A stretch of DNA of 64,000 nucleotides from DATBQN01 sp963755825 (GTDB taxonomy: Bacteria; Acidobacteriota; Thermoanaerobaculia; Multivoradales; UBA5704): contig CAVWLA010000001.1 in assembly GCA_963755825.1 (NCBI GenBank), positions 2,232,001 through 2,296,000 of the forward strand, read 5' to 3'. Positions 46,350 through 54,130 of the stretch are shown piece by piece (positions within the stretch are counted from its first letter, which is position 1; every line of letters starts with the position of its first letter). The notes beneath the pieces are model-generated. The model had not been told where the DNA came from. It saw only the letters and a list, made by a program, of their open reading frames with translations, and did no database searches. Both the position numbers and the translations under genes were made by a program.

Positions 46350-48587
46350 TCAATCCAGCGCCGCGGTGTCGCCGCGGCCGCAGAGGTTGCCCTGGGCGTT
46401 GTGGTACTGCTTCGAGCTGCCGGTCATCGTGTCGGTCACCGTGATGTCGTACTGGACGTCGGAGAGGGCGCCGTAGAAGAACCAGAACTTCCCCGAGATG
46501 GCGCGGCCGTCGATGACCTTCACCACCAGCTCGACGTTGTGCGGATCGAAGAACCAGAAGGTGCCGGTCTCGTCGCTGAACGCCATGCCGCCGCCGACGC
46601 CCGAGGCCTGCGGCGTCTGCCAGCGCACGTTGACGCGGAAGCGGTTGCCGAGCAGGCAGAGGTGCTGGAAGTCCTCGACGCAGGTCGTCGCGGCGTCGGC
46701 GAGATCGGCGGCGGCCATCGCGGCCGGCAACGCCGCCGCGTTCCAATTGGTAGAGACCGCCGGCAGCGCGACCGCGCTCGAGGGGCCGCCAGCGACCGCC
46801 GGGACGGCGGCGGCGGTGCGCGACGCGGCCGCGGCGGCCTGCTGCGCCGAGCCCGCGAACGCCGAGGTGTCGCCCTCGCCGCAGAAGTTGCCGTAGGGGT
46901 TGTGGTAGACCTTGACGGCGCCGGTCGCGCGGTCGGTCACCGTCAGCCAGTACTCGACGTTCGAGAGGGCGCCGTAGAAGAGCCAGAAGTGGTCGTTGAC
47001 CGGCCGGCCGTCGAGCGCCTTGACCACCAGCTCGACGTTCGCCGGCGAGAAGAACCAGAAGGAGCCGGTCTCGTCGGCGCCGTCGATGGCGCGGCCGAAG
47101 CCGGCGTGGCCGGCCTGCGGGTCGAGCCAGCTCACCTCGGCCGAGAAGCGGTCGCCGAGGAGGTCGAGGGTGCGCTCGGCCGGCGCCGGCGCTGCCGCCA
47201 CGGCCACCTGCTGAGTGAGCTCGGAGCCGAACCAGTCGATCCCTTCGCGGAGCATCTGCCAGTGCGTCGTGTAGGTGCCGGCGGCGGCGGGCGCGGTGTA
47301 GGGGAAGGTGAAGGTGCGCTGCTGGCCGGGCGCGATCGACTCCCCCGGCGCCAGGAGCTGGCGGGCGGGCGCGAACGGGTCGGTGTCGCCGCGCGCCCCC
47401 AGCTTGTAGTTGGCGGCGGCCGTCCAGGTGGTGGTGCCGGTGTTCTGGAAGGTCAGCGAGACGGCGATCGCCTGGCCGGCCTCCATCGCGGTGGGGATGT
47501 CGGCGGCGCCGAGGGAGGCGCCGTCGGCTGGCGATGGCGGCGGCGGCTGCTGGCTGGCGATGAAGTTCTTGTAGGCCGTGTAGCTCATCTTCGGCGAGCC
47601 GTCGGGCTTGAGCAGCCCCCAGGTCGGCGTCCCCGCGGCGGGGTCGCGGATCTCGTAGATGAAGATCTTGTTGACCCAATCCTGGCGGTGCTGGCCGGTC
47701 AGCCAGTCGGAGAGCAGGCCGGCGGTGTACGCCGCCTGCGCCGCCTCCCCCACCTGCGAGGTCTGCCAGCCCGTCTCGGTCAGCCAGAACGACTTGCCGA
47801 ACCAATGCGAGCTCTCGAGCACCTCGCGCACCGACGGCGCGACGACGCTCCACAGCCCGGGCGTGCTGCCGAAGAGGGTCGAGTCGTTGAGCTTCGAGGT
47901 GACGTTGCGGTTGCCGCTCGAGTCGTAGACGTGGTGGGTGACGAAGTCCAGGTGATCGCCGGCCTTGGCGAGCACGTCGCTCAGCCAGTCGAACCAGTCG
48001 GCGCTCGACAGATGCGCCAGCGCCGGGCCGCCGACCTGCGCGTTCGGGTTGCCGGCATGGATGGCGTCGGCGCCGGGCTTCAGGATGACGTCGATGTACT
48101 GCTCGCGCGTCCCCGTCCAGAACTCCGTCTGATTCGGCTCGTTCCACAGCTGCCAGTAGCGAATCGAGCCCTTGTAGCGGTCCGCGGCGCGGCGGCAGAA
48201 GTCGCTCCAGGCGTTGACGTCCGGCACGCCGACCCAGGTGGGGTCCTTGGTCGCCCATGCCGGCGTGTAGAGGATCGACCCCAGCACCTGGAGATGCCGC
48301 GCCTGCGCCGCGGCGACGATCTCGTCGTAGACGCTCCAGTCGAACACCCCGGACTGCCCCTCCACGTAAGGCCAGATCACCGCCACGTTGATCCAAGTGA
48401 TCCCCGCCGCCTGCACCCGGTCGAGGTCGAGGTTGAGCTCCGCGCCGGTCGGCGAATGGACGTTGACGCCGTAGGGAGATGACTCCTGGGCGACGGCGCC
48501 GCCGGCGGCGAGCGCGCCGAGCAGAGCGACGAGAGCGACGACGAGCCGGAGGAAAGAGGGAGGAAGGCGAAAGGCGGGGTTCTGCAT
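46350..48587 (-). CDS. Secreted GH39/GH5-like glycanase with NBR1-type Ig-like domain and duplicated 'FWFF' domain
   Basis: 745 residues; GGAG lies seven bases before the ATG at 48587. The signal peptide ends AGGAVAQ. The TIM-barrel (about 35-350) has YWQLWNEPNQTEF with acid/base Glu near 147 and FWLTETGWQT with the nucleophile Glu near 268, as in clan GH-A (GH39/GH5). A central domain (about 362-450) with SLTFQNTGTTTWTAAANYKL matches NBR1/'next to BRCA1' Ig-like domains. The last 270 residues hold two copies (about 474-572 and 644-745) of a domain with RFxxxVxW, ETGxFWFF, NVELVVK, DGR, FWxFYGALSxVxY and GDTxAF. It probably degrades an extracellular polysaccharide; the substrate is unknown. 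Confidence 0.8.
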   Translation of the reverse strand: MQNPAFRLPPSFLRLVVALVALLGALAAGGAVAQESSPYGVNVHSPTGAELNLDLDRVQAAGITWINVAVIWPYVEGQSGVFDWSVYDEIVAAAQARHLQVLGSILYTPAWATKDPTWVGVPDVNAWSDFCRRAADRYKGSIRYWQLWNEPNQTEFWTGTREQYIDVILKPGADAIHAGNPNAQVGGPALAHLSSADWFDWLSDVLAKAGDHLDFVTHHVYDSSGNRNVTSKLNDSTLFGSTPGLWSVVAPSVREVLESSHWFGKSFWLTETGWQTSQVGEAAQAAYTAGLLSDWLTGQHRQDWVNKIFIYEIRDPAAGTPTWGLLKPDGSPKMSYTAYKNFIASQQPPPPSPADGASLGAADIPTAMEAGQAIAVSLTFQNTGTTTWTAAANYKLGARGDTDPFAPARQLLAPGESIAPGQQRTFTFPYTAPAAAGTYTTHWQMLREGIDWFGSELTQQVAVAAAPAPAERTLDLLGDRFSAEVSWLDPQAGHAGFGRAIDGADETGSFWFFSPANVELVVKALDGRPVNDHFWLFYGALSNVEYWLTVTDRATGAVKVYHNPYGNFCGEGDTSAFAGSAQQAAAAASRTAAAVPAVAGGPSSAVALPAVSTNWNAAALPAAMAAADLADAATTCVEDFQHLCLLGNRFRVNVRWQTPQASGVGGGMAFSDETGTFWFFDPHNVELVVKVIDGRAISGKFWFFYGALSDVQYDITVTDTMTGSSKQYHNAQGNLCGRGDTAALD

Positions 48588-48754
48588 GGTGCGTCTCCGG
48601 GTGATCTCTCTCGCGGACGCCGGCACCGTCACTTGGATGCAGGCGTCGGGTGCAGGCGTCCGAATGCTGACGCGGACGCACCGCGGCAGGGAACGCCAGC
48701 GGAGAGCATACCGCGGCGGGCGGGGGCGCCGCGGCACCGGCGCCCCTCGCCCCC

Positions 48755-48760
48755 TATGCT
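48755..48760 (+). promoter_or_regulatory. Candidate -10 element (TATGCT) very close to the AraC-type start
   Basis: TATGCT ends 11 nt before the ATG at 48772 and no ribosome binding site is seen, so the transcript could be nearly leaderless. The remaining 48588-48754 between divergent genes has a duplicated TGCAGGCGTC and a GCGTCCG/CGGACGC stem but no gene. Confidence 0.35.
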
Positions 48761-48771
48761 ACCGTCCCGCC

Positions 48772-49293
48772 ATGCCCGACCCGGCGCAGACTGCCGCCTC
48801 CTGGCACCGCTTCTACGGCGGGCTGCTGGCGTCTCGGCGGGGGGCTTTCGAGGGGTCGGTGCTCGAGCGGCTGGGGCGGGTGCGGGCGCTGCTCGCGGCG
48901 CGGCCGGAGGCGGCGATCGACCTCGAGGCGATGGCGCGGGCGGCCTGCTTCTCGAAGTTCCACTTCCTGCGCCTCTTCCGGCAGGCGTATGGCGAGACGC
49001 CGATGCGCTACCTGGCGCGGCTGCGGCTGGCGCGCGCCCGCACGCTCCTCGAGACCACTGGCCGGAGCGTCACCGAGGTCTGCCTCGAGGTCGGCTACGA
49101 GAGCCCGCCGTCGTTCAGCCTCGCCTTCCGCCGGCAGGTGGGGATGCCGCCGCTCGCCTATCGGCGGCGGTGGGTGGCGGTGCCGCGGGCGCTCGGCCCG
49201 GCGCTCCGCGTGCCGGGCTGCTTCGTCGCCATGTACTCGCCGCGGCCGGCGGCGAGAACCGCAATCGGCGATAAGCACCTCGGCGGGGCTTGA
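48772..49293 (+). CDS. AraC-family transcriptional regulator (DNA-binding domain only)
   Basis: 173 residues. Two helix-turn-helix motifs of the AraC/XylS type are present: DLEAMARAACFSKFHFLRLF with RQAYGETPMRYLARLRL, then SVTEVCLEVGYESPPSFSLAF with GMPPLAYRRRW. There is no N-terminal effector domain, so it resembles the short SoxS/MarA-like or 'AraC plus VOC' regulators. It probably forms an operon with the glyoxalase-fold gene 32 nt downstream. The chosen ATG lacks a clear ribosome binding site; in-frame codons upstream run through intergenic sequence. Confidence 0.82.
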   Translation: MPDPAQTAASWHRFYGGLLASRRGAFEGSVLERLGRVRALLAARPEAAIDLEAMARAACFSKFHFLRLFRQAYGETPMRYLARLRLARARTLLETTGRSVTEVCLEVGYESPPSFSLAFRRQVGMPPLAYRRRWVAVPRALGPALRVPGCFVAMYSPRPAARTAIGDKHLGGA

Positions 49294-49325
49294 GGTAGGG
49301 TCTGCGGCATCGAAAGGAGAACCTG

Positions 49326-49730
49326 ATGATCAGCCACCTCTCGCACACCACGATCTACGTCCTCGACCATGACCGCGCGATCGAGTTCTACACCAAGAAG
49401 CTCGGCCTCGAGCTGCGCACCGACGCCCGCATGGGCGACTTCCGCTGGGTGACGGTCGGCGTCCCCGGCCATCCGGAGCTGGAGATCGCATTGATGGAGC
49501 CGAAGCCGGGGATGATCCTCGACGAGGAGACCGCGGCGCAGCTCCGCGCCCTGGTCGAGAAGGGCGTCCTCGGCGGCGGCGTCTTCGACACCGACGACTG
49601 CGAGGCCACCTACCAGGAGCTCAAGGCCCGCGGCGTGCAGTTCCGCTCCGCCCCCAAGCGCGAGAGCTGGGGCATCGCCGCCGTCTTCAACGACGACTCC
49701 GGCAACTTCTTCAGCCTGTCGCAGCACTGA
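49326..49730 (+). CDS. VOC (glyoxalase/bleomycin-resistance fold) protein
   Basis: 134 residues; AAGGAG lies before the ATG. The vicinal-oxygen-chelate fold is shown by HTTIYVLDHDRAIEFYTKKL, RWVTVGVPGHPELEIALME, and the second half GVFDTDDCEATYQELKARGV with FNDDSGNFFSLSQ. Possible metal ligands are a His near the N-terminus (SHTTIYV) and Glu of EIALME in the first half. It could be a lyase, dioxygenase or resistance protein. The pairing with an AraC-type gene immediately upstream is common for this family and suggests co-regulation. Confidence 0.85.
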   Translation: MISHLSHTTIYVLDHDRAIEFYTKKLGLELRTDARMGDFRWVTVGVPGHPELEIALMEPKPGMILDEETAAQLRALVEKGVLGGGVFDTDDCEATYQELKARGVQFRSAPKRESWGIAAVFNDDSGNFFSLSQH

Positions 49731-49732
49731 GC

Positions 49733-49755
49733 GCGGCGGCGGCTCGCGCCGCCGC
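49733..49755. terminator. Hairpin between convergent VOC and ZnuA-like genes
   Basis: GCGGCGGC and GCCGCCGC form an 8-bp stem with a 7-nt loop right after the VOC stop codon and 12 nt before the stop codon of the converging gene. No T-run follows. Confidence 0.35.
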
Positions 49756-49766
49756 TGGCCGCCGCC

Positions 49767-50699
49767 TCAGGCGTCCTTCACCAGCGCCTGGATCATGGTG
49801 TCGACGTTCTTCTGCATCTCGCGCTCGAACTTGTCGGCGGTGTAGGCGCCCGAGGCGATGTGGCTGATGATGTAGACCTTCACACCGGTCTCGTCGCGCA
49901 GCACCTTGAGCAGCGGCGCCGGGAAGCTCTGCTCGCTGAAGACGACGCGGATCTTCTCGCGCTTGAGGAGCTCGACCATCTGCTCGAGCTCGGCCGCGGA
50001 GGGGGTGAGGCCGTGCGCCGGCTGCACCACGCCGGCGACCTCGAGGCCGAACTCCTGCAGCAGGTAACCGTAGCCGTCGTGGACGGTCACCACGCGGGTG
50101 ATCTTGGCGTCGGCGAGCTGGGCCGCGGCGCTCGCCTTGATCCGCCGTAGCCGGCGGGCGTAGTCGGCGGCGTTCCTCTGCAGGGCCGCCGCGGCGTCGG
50201 GCCGTAGCGCGGCGAGCGCTCGCTCGATGGCGTAGGTCTGCTGGATGGCGTTGGTGAAGGAGATGAAGGTATGAGAGTTGACCCCGCGGCCGTGCGCCGA
50301 GCGGATCTGCGGCGTGGCATCGTTCGGCCGCACGACGACGACCCTGCTGTTGCCCGACGCCTTGAGCATGGGGAAGATGAAGTCGTCGTGGCCGATGCCG
50401 TTGACGACGAGGACGTCCAGGTCCATCAGCTTCTTGATGTCCTCGGGGCGCGGCTGGTAGTCGCCGGCGTCGATCTCGCCGGGGAGGATCGAGCGCACCT
50501 CGAAGCCCGGCAGGTCGCCGACGACGTTCTTCGTCCACGAGTAGTAGGGGTGGAGGGTGACGCCGATGCGCAGCGGCCTGACCGCCGGAGCGGGCGTGGC
50601 AGCGGCCTTGGGCATCGCCGCCGCGGCGGGACCGGCGGTCGAGAGGGCGGCGGCGCAGGCGAGCACGCCGGCGATGCGGCGCGCGAGCGGGAAGGTCAT
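49767..50699 (-). CDS. znuA: Metal (zinc/manganese) ABC transporter substrate-binding protein, ZnuA-like
   Basis: 310 residues from the ATG at 50699 with AAGGAG upstream. A signal peptide (ACAAALSTAGPAAAA) is followed by a cluster A-I binding protein: GVTLHPYYSWTKNVVGD, NGIGHDDFIFPML, GRGVNSHTFISF, HDGYGYLLQEFGLEV, VVFSEQSFP and YIISHIASGAY. The His residues of LHPYY, GHDD and NSHTF, and the acidic residues of SEQ, fit the metal site. The His-rich loop typical of true ZnuA is absent. No permease or ATPase gene is adjacent, so it is an orphan component here; the metal cannot be decided. Confidence 0.75.
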   Translation of the reverse strand: MTFPLARRIAGVLACAAALSTAGPAAAAMPKAAATPAPAVRPLRIGVTLHPYYSWTKNVVGDLPGFEVRSILPGEIDAGDYQPRPEDIKKLMDLDVLVVNGIGHDDFIFPMLKASGNSRVVVVRPNDATPQIRSAHGRGVNSHTFISFTNAIQQTYAIERALAALRPDAAAALQRNAADYARRLRRIKASAAAQLADAKITRVVTVHDGYGYLLQEFGLEVAGVVQPAHGLTPSAAELEQMVELLKREKIRVVFSEQSFPAPLLKVLRDETGVKVYIISHIASGAYTADKFEREMQKNVDTMIQALVKDA

Positions 50700-50751
50700 T
50701 CGAGTCGTCTCCTTGGCGCCGAGGCGCCGGCGAGGCATAAGAGAGCTGCCA

Positions 50752-50774
50752 GGCTCCCGACAGTATACGGAGCC
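50752..50774. promoter_or_regulatory. Inverted repeat over a -10-like TATACT between znuA-like and SDR genes
   Basis: GGCTCC-N11-GGAGCC spans a TATACT read on the minus strand (toward the metal-binding protein gene). The position and symmetry suit a repressor site, but the sequence is not a recognised Zur or Fur box. Confidence 0.3.
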
Positions 50775-50818
50775 GTCCGCCGCCGCCGGCCAACCGCCCG
50801 TTGTGACATCGTTCCGCC

Positions 50819-51565
50819 ATGGACGAGGTGATCGTCGTCACCGGCGGCGGCCGTGGCATCGGCGCCGCGACGGCACGGCTCGCCGCCCGGCGCGGCTACG
50901 CGGTCTGCGTCAACTATCGGCGCGACCGCGCCGCCGCCGAGGCGGTGACCGCCGAGATCGCGCGCGGCGGCGGGCGCGCCATCGCGGTGGCAGCGGACGT
51001 CGCGGTCGAGGCCGACGTCGTCCGCCTCTTCGCCACCGTCGACGCCGAGCTCGGCACGCTCTCGGCGCTGGTCAACAACGCCGGCACCCTCGAGCGCCAG
51101 ATGCGCGTCGAGGCGATGGACGCGGCGCGCCTAGGCCGCGTCCTGGCGACCAACGTCGTCGGGCCGTTCCTCTGCGCCCGCGAGGCGGTGCGGCGGATGT
51201 CGACGCGCCACGGCGGCAGGGGCGGCGCCATCGTCAACATCTCGTCGGGAGCCGCGCGCCTCGGCGCGCCGGGAGAGTACGTCGACTACGCGGCCTCCAA
51301 GGGCGCCATCGACACCATGACGGTCGGCCTCGCCCGCGAGGTGGCCGAGGAGGGGATCCGCGTCAACGCGGTGCGGCCCGGCCTCGTCTACACCGAGATC
51401 CACGCCCTCGGCGGCGAGCCGAACCGCGTCGACCGCGTCAAGGATCGCGCGCCGATGAAGCGCGGCGGCCGCGCCGAGGAGGTGGCGAGCGCCATCCTCT
51501 GGCTGCTCTCCGCCGAGGCCTCCTACACCACCGGTGCCATCCTCGACGTCACCGGCGGCCTCTAG
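50819..51565 (+). CDS. Short-chain dehydrogenase/reductase (SDR)
   Basis: 248 residues, a classical SDR. The Rossmann glycine motif TGGGRGIG at the N-terminus is followed by NNAG near residue 87, the catalytic Ser in NISSG, YVDYAASKGA supplying Tyr and Lys, and VRPGLVYTEI. The C-terminus GAILDVTGGL is typical of 3-oxoacyl-ACP-reductase/glucose-dehydrogenase-like members. It oxidises or reduces an alcohol/ketone with NAD(P)(H); the Arg residues after beta-2 (YRRDR) favour NADPH. The substrate is unknown. The ATG has no evident ribosome binding site. No pathway partner is adjacent. Confidence 0.88.
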   Translation: MDEVIVVTGGGRGIGAATARLAARRGYAVCVNYRRDRAAAEAVTAEIARGGGRAIAVAADVAVEADVVRLFATVDAELGTLSALVNNAGTLERQMRVEAMDAARLGRVLATNVVGPFLCAREAVRRMSTRHGGRGGAIVNISSGAARLGAPGEYVDYAASKGAIDTMTVGLAREVAEEGIRVNAVRPGLVYTEIHALGGEPNRVDRVKDRAPMKRGGRAEEVASAILWLLSAEASYTTGAILDVTGGL

Positions 51566-51640
51566 CGGCTGCTGATACGCTTCAGCGATCACCCTTGCCA
51601 GCGGGCCGCGCGCGATGCCGGCCCTTCGAGGAGGTTCGAG

Positions 51641-52636
51641 ATGAGCGACATCAGCCGGACGTTCGAGCCGACGACTCCGCCGCCGCCTGCCGCAGAGACC
51701 TACAGGGACCGCGGCGGCGCCCTCGTCGCCTTCGGCGTCTTCGACCTCCTCCTCGCCCTCTGCAGCTTCCTTCTCGTCGTCTTTCTGCTGGTGGGCAGCC
51801 GGCTGCATCCGGCGAACATGCCGCCCGGCTATGCGCCTCCCAACCTCGCCTTCGCGTCGGTGATCTACCTGCTCGCGGCGGTGGCCTGGGGCTGGCTCGG
51901 CGCCGGCTCGATCCTGGCGCGCCGCTGGGCCTGCAGCCTGAGCCTCGCAGCCGGCTGGCTGTGGCTGGTCATCGGGGCGATCAGCGGCATCTTCCTCTTC
52001 GTCTTCATGCCGCGGGTCTTCGACGCCATGCCGGCGATGCCGCAGGCGGGAGTCCGCGCCGGCGTCATGGGGTGCCTGGCGCTCTTCTGGGCGCTCGGTT
52101 TCATCCTCCTGCCGCTCGGCTACGTGCTCTTCTACGGCAGCCGCAACGTGCGCGCGACCTGCGCGGCGCGCGACCCGCGGCCGCGCTGGACCGACCGCTG
52201 CCCGCCGGCGGTCCTGCCGCTGGTCGTGCTCGCCTTCGTCAGCGTCCCGGCGCTCGCCGTCTCCAGCCTCCACCCCGCCTTCCCCGCCTTCGGCAGCACC
52301 CTCGTCGGCCCCCCGGCGGCGATCGCTTTTCTCGTTCTCGCGGCGCTCGAGGTGGCGGTCGCCTGGGGGCTCTACCGCCTGCTGCCGGCCGCCTGGTGGG
52401 GGCGCCTGGCGCTCTGGCTCTTCAGCTCCGGCTCCTCGGCGTTCACCTTCTACCGCGGCATCGATTGGCAGAAGATCCTCCGCGCCACCGGGCAGCCCGA
52501 CAACCCGGCGATGGGCCAGATGATGACCGGCGTCCTCCACGACCCGCTCTTCCTCGCCACCCTGGCCCTCACGGCCTGCGGCTGCCTGGGCTACATGCTG
52601 TGGATCCGGCGCTACTTCGTGCCGCGGGTGGTCTGA
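51641..52636 (+). CDS. Hypothetical multi-spanning membrane protein
   Basis: 331 residues; GAGGAGG precedes the ATG. A Pro-rich cytosolic N-terminus (about 1-25) is followed by roughly eight hydrophobic segments (for example FDLLLALCSFLLVVFLLVG, FASVIYLLAAVAWGWLGAG, GWLWLVIGAISGIFLFVF, LALFWALGFILLPLGYVLFY, LPLVVLAFVSVPALAV, LVLAALEVAVAWGLYRLLP, LATLALTACGCLGYMLW). No conserved catalytic motif was recognised. It lies 75 nt after the SDR gene in the same direction and could be cotranscribed. Confidence 0.65.
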   Translation: MSDISRTFEPTTPPPPAAETYRDRGGALVAFGVFDLLLALCSFLLVVFLLVGSRLHPANMPPGYAPPNLAFASVIYLLAAVAWGWLGAGSILARRWACSLSLAAGWLWLVIGAISGIFLFVFMPRVFDAMPAMPQAGVRAGVMGCLALFWALGFILLPLGYVLFYGSRNVRATCAARDPRPRWTDRCPPAVLPLVVLAFVSVPALAVSSLHPAFPAFGSTLVGPPAAIAFLVLAALEVAVAWGLYRLLPAAWWGRLALWLFSSGSSAFTFYRGIDWQKILRATGQPDNPAMGQMMTGVLHDPLFLATLALTACGCLGYMLWIRRYFVPRVV

Positions 52637-52753
52637 GAGCGGCGAGCGGCGACGACGGCGAGTCAGCTAACCCAAAAGCTGCCGATCCGGGTCTCTAGCG
52701 GCAGGAGGCTTGAAGAGAAGCCCACACAGCCTGGAGCCTCGCGAGATCGATCG

Positions 52754-53443
52754 ATGCGCAATTTCCGCTTTCTCGCTCTCGTTTTGTGCTTGGCCTCGGC
52801 TGCCTCGGCCACTACGCCGGACGAGGTGATGAAGGCGCTGCAAGAAAAGATCACCGTGACGAAGGTCAACACCTGGAGCGGGAGCATCGCCTCGCCCGGA
52901 ACTGAGCTGGTCGTTCAAAAGGCGGGTCTCGTCGCCGGCGATCCGGACACCTTGAACAAGACAACCGTGGTGACGAACGGCGAGCTCACCAGAGCCGGCG
53001 GAGGGGTCCTGGGCGGTAGTTTCTTCAGCAATGGCTCGGCCGGCCATGAGCTGAAGGTGGGCGACAGAATCTACATCTCTGAGATTCGCGCGCTGCAGAA
53101 AAATGCGGGTTTCATGATTAGGATCATGACCGTCGGCACTTACGATGTCGTGAAGCACGGGACGACGAAGTCTGAGCACGGTTTGTCCTCCATCGCGTTC
53201 ACCTACGACCCCAGCTTGGACTCGATGGACGCGGCCGCGGCGGTCGCCGAATTCGCCAAGTGGTTCAAGACCGACACCGAGGCCAGCGAGAGCAGGACCG
53301 TCAAGCTCGGTCAGACGCCAGCCGAGGTCGAGGCCATTCTCGGCGCGCCGGACAAGCGCATCGATCTCGGCCCGAAGAAAGTCTACGTGTACAAGGACAT
53401 GAAGATCGTCTTCACCAACGGCCAAGTCGCCGATGTTCAGTGA
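52754..53443 (+). CDS. Secreted protein with C-terminal BamE/SmpA-like tail
   Basis: 229 residues. A signal peptide (FLALVLCLASAASA) is followed by an unfamiliar central domain (TELVVQKAGLVAGDPDT ... HELKVGDRIYISEIRA) and a C-terminal segment (TVKLGQTPAEVEAILGAPDK, ending with VYVYKDMKIVFTNGQVADVQ). The tail has the LGQTxxEVExxLGxP-KVY-K-IVFxNGKV pattern of small BamE/SmpA-like folds often found on acidobacterial secreted proteins. No function is known. G+C is lower than in the neighbours and no strong ribosome binding site lies in front of the ATG. Confidence 0.65.
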   Translation: MRNFRFLALVLCLASAASATTPDEVMKALQEKITVTKVNTWSGSIASPGTELVVQKAGLVAGDPDTLNKTTVVTNGELTRAGGGVLGGSFFSNGSAGHELKVGDRIYISEIRALQKNAGFMIRIMTVGTYDVVKHGTTKSEHGLSSIAFTYDPSLDSMDAAAAVAEFAKWFKTDTEASESRTVKLGQTPAEVEAILGAPDKRIDLGPKKVYVYKDMKIVFTNGQVADVQ

Positions 53444-54130
53444 CCCCCTGTGCTCCAGCGAGACGCACGGCATCCTGTAGATCAGAGCTCCCGGGCCGCC
53501 GCCGGTTGACTCCCGGGCTCTGGATGTCCTAGCCTGCGCCTCCGCTTCTCGAGCCCCTCACGGCCGCGTTCCTGGCCGCGTCCCCTCCGTTTCCGGTAGG
53601 CCTCCCTTCTCCCGTCATCCGAGCGTTGTTCTCGCGGTGCAGCGCACCGCCGGACGCGCCTCGTTCCGCGACCGCGCGAGCGGCAGGAGAACCGGCAGAA
53701 GATGGACCGCGAGTTCGCCTACCTCGCCGCCAAGGCCGATCCCGCGACCCTGCGGGCGGCGAAGGAGCGCGTCCAGCGGCTGTCCAAGGAGCAGAAGCGG
53801 CGGAGCCTGGAGCGGAGGTGAGCGGGCGCCTCGCATAGAATCGACCCGTCCTCGTCGATGCCGAGCCAGGTCGGGAGCGCGCCGCGGAAGGGGGTCCGCC
53901 GGCGTCAGGATTCGCAGACGGAGCGTATGGTTTTGCAGCCGCTCCCGGAGCGCGGCAAGCCTCCGGGGGCGGCGGTGAACGATCGATCCCTGCGGCGCTA
54001 ACCACCGGGTGCTCAAGGCTTTGTCCCGATCCGACGGCGGCCTGAGCTGGGTGGCACCCGGCTTGCCCTGAGGGACCTCCCGACGCGGCGCAATGACGCG
54101 CTGCACAGATGTTCGAGGGGGCCACCCACC
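53444..54130. other. Intergenic region, mostly without recognisable genes
   Basis: About 690 bp between the secreted protein and the Omp85 gene. Apart from one possible 39-codon ORF (53702-53821) and a TAGAAT hexamer at 53836 that could be a -10 element for the downstream operon, no gene, RNA or repeat was recognised. Longer frames on either strand are low-complexity artefacts of high G+C. Confidence 0.4.
53702..53821 (+). CDS. Possible 39-residue charged helical peptide
   Basis: ATG at 53702 and stop at 53819-53821. The peptide (MDREFAYLAAKADPATLRAA, ending KRRSLERR) is strongly helical and basic. AGGAG lies about 12 nt upstream, farther than usual. The composition is protein-like, unlike the surrounding frames. 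No family was recognised. It may be a real small protein or a relic of a longer gene. Confidence 0.3.
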   Translation: MDREFAYLAAKADPATLRAAKERVQRLSKEQKRRSLERR

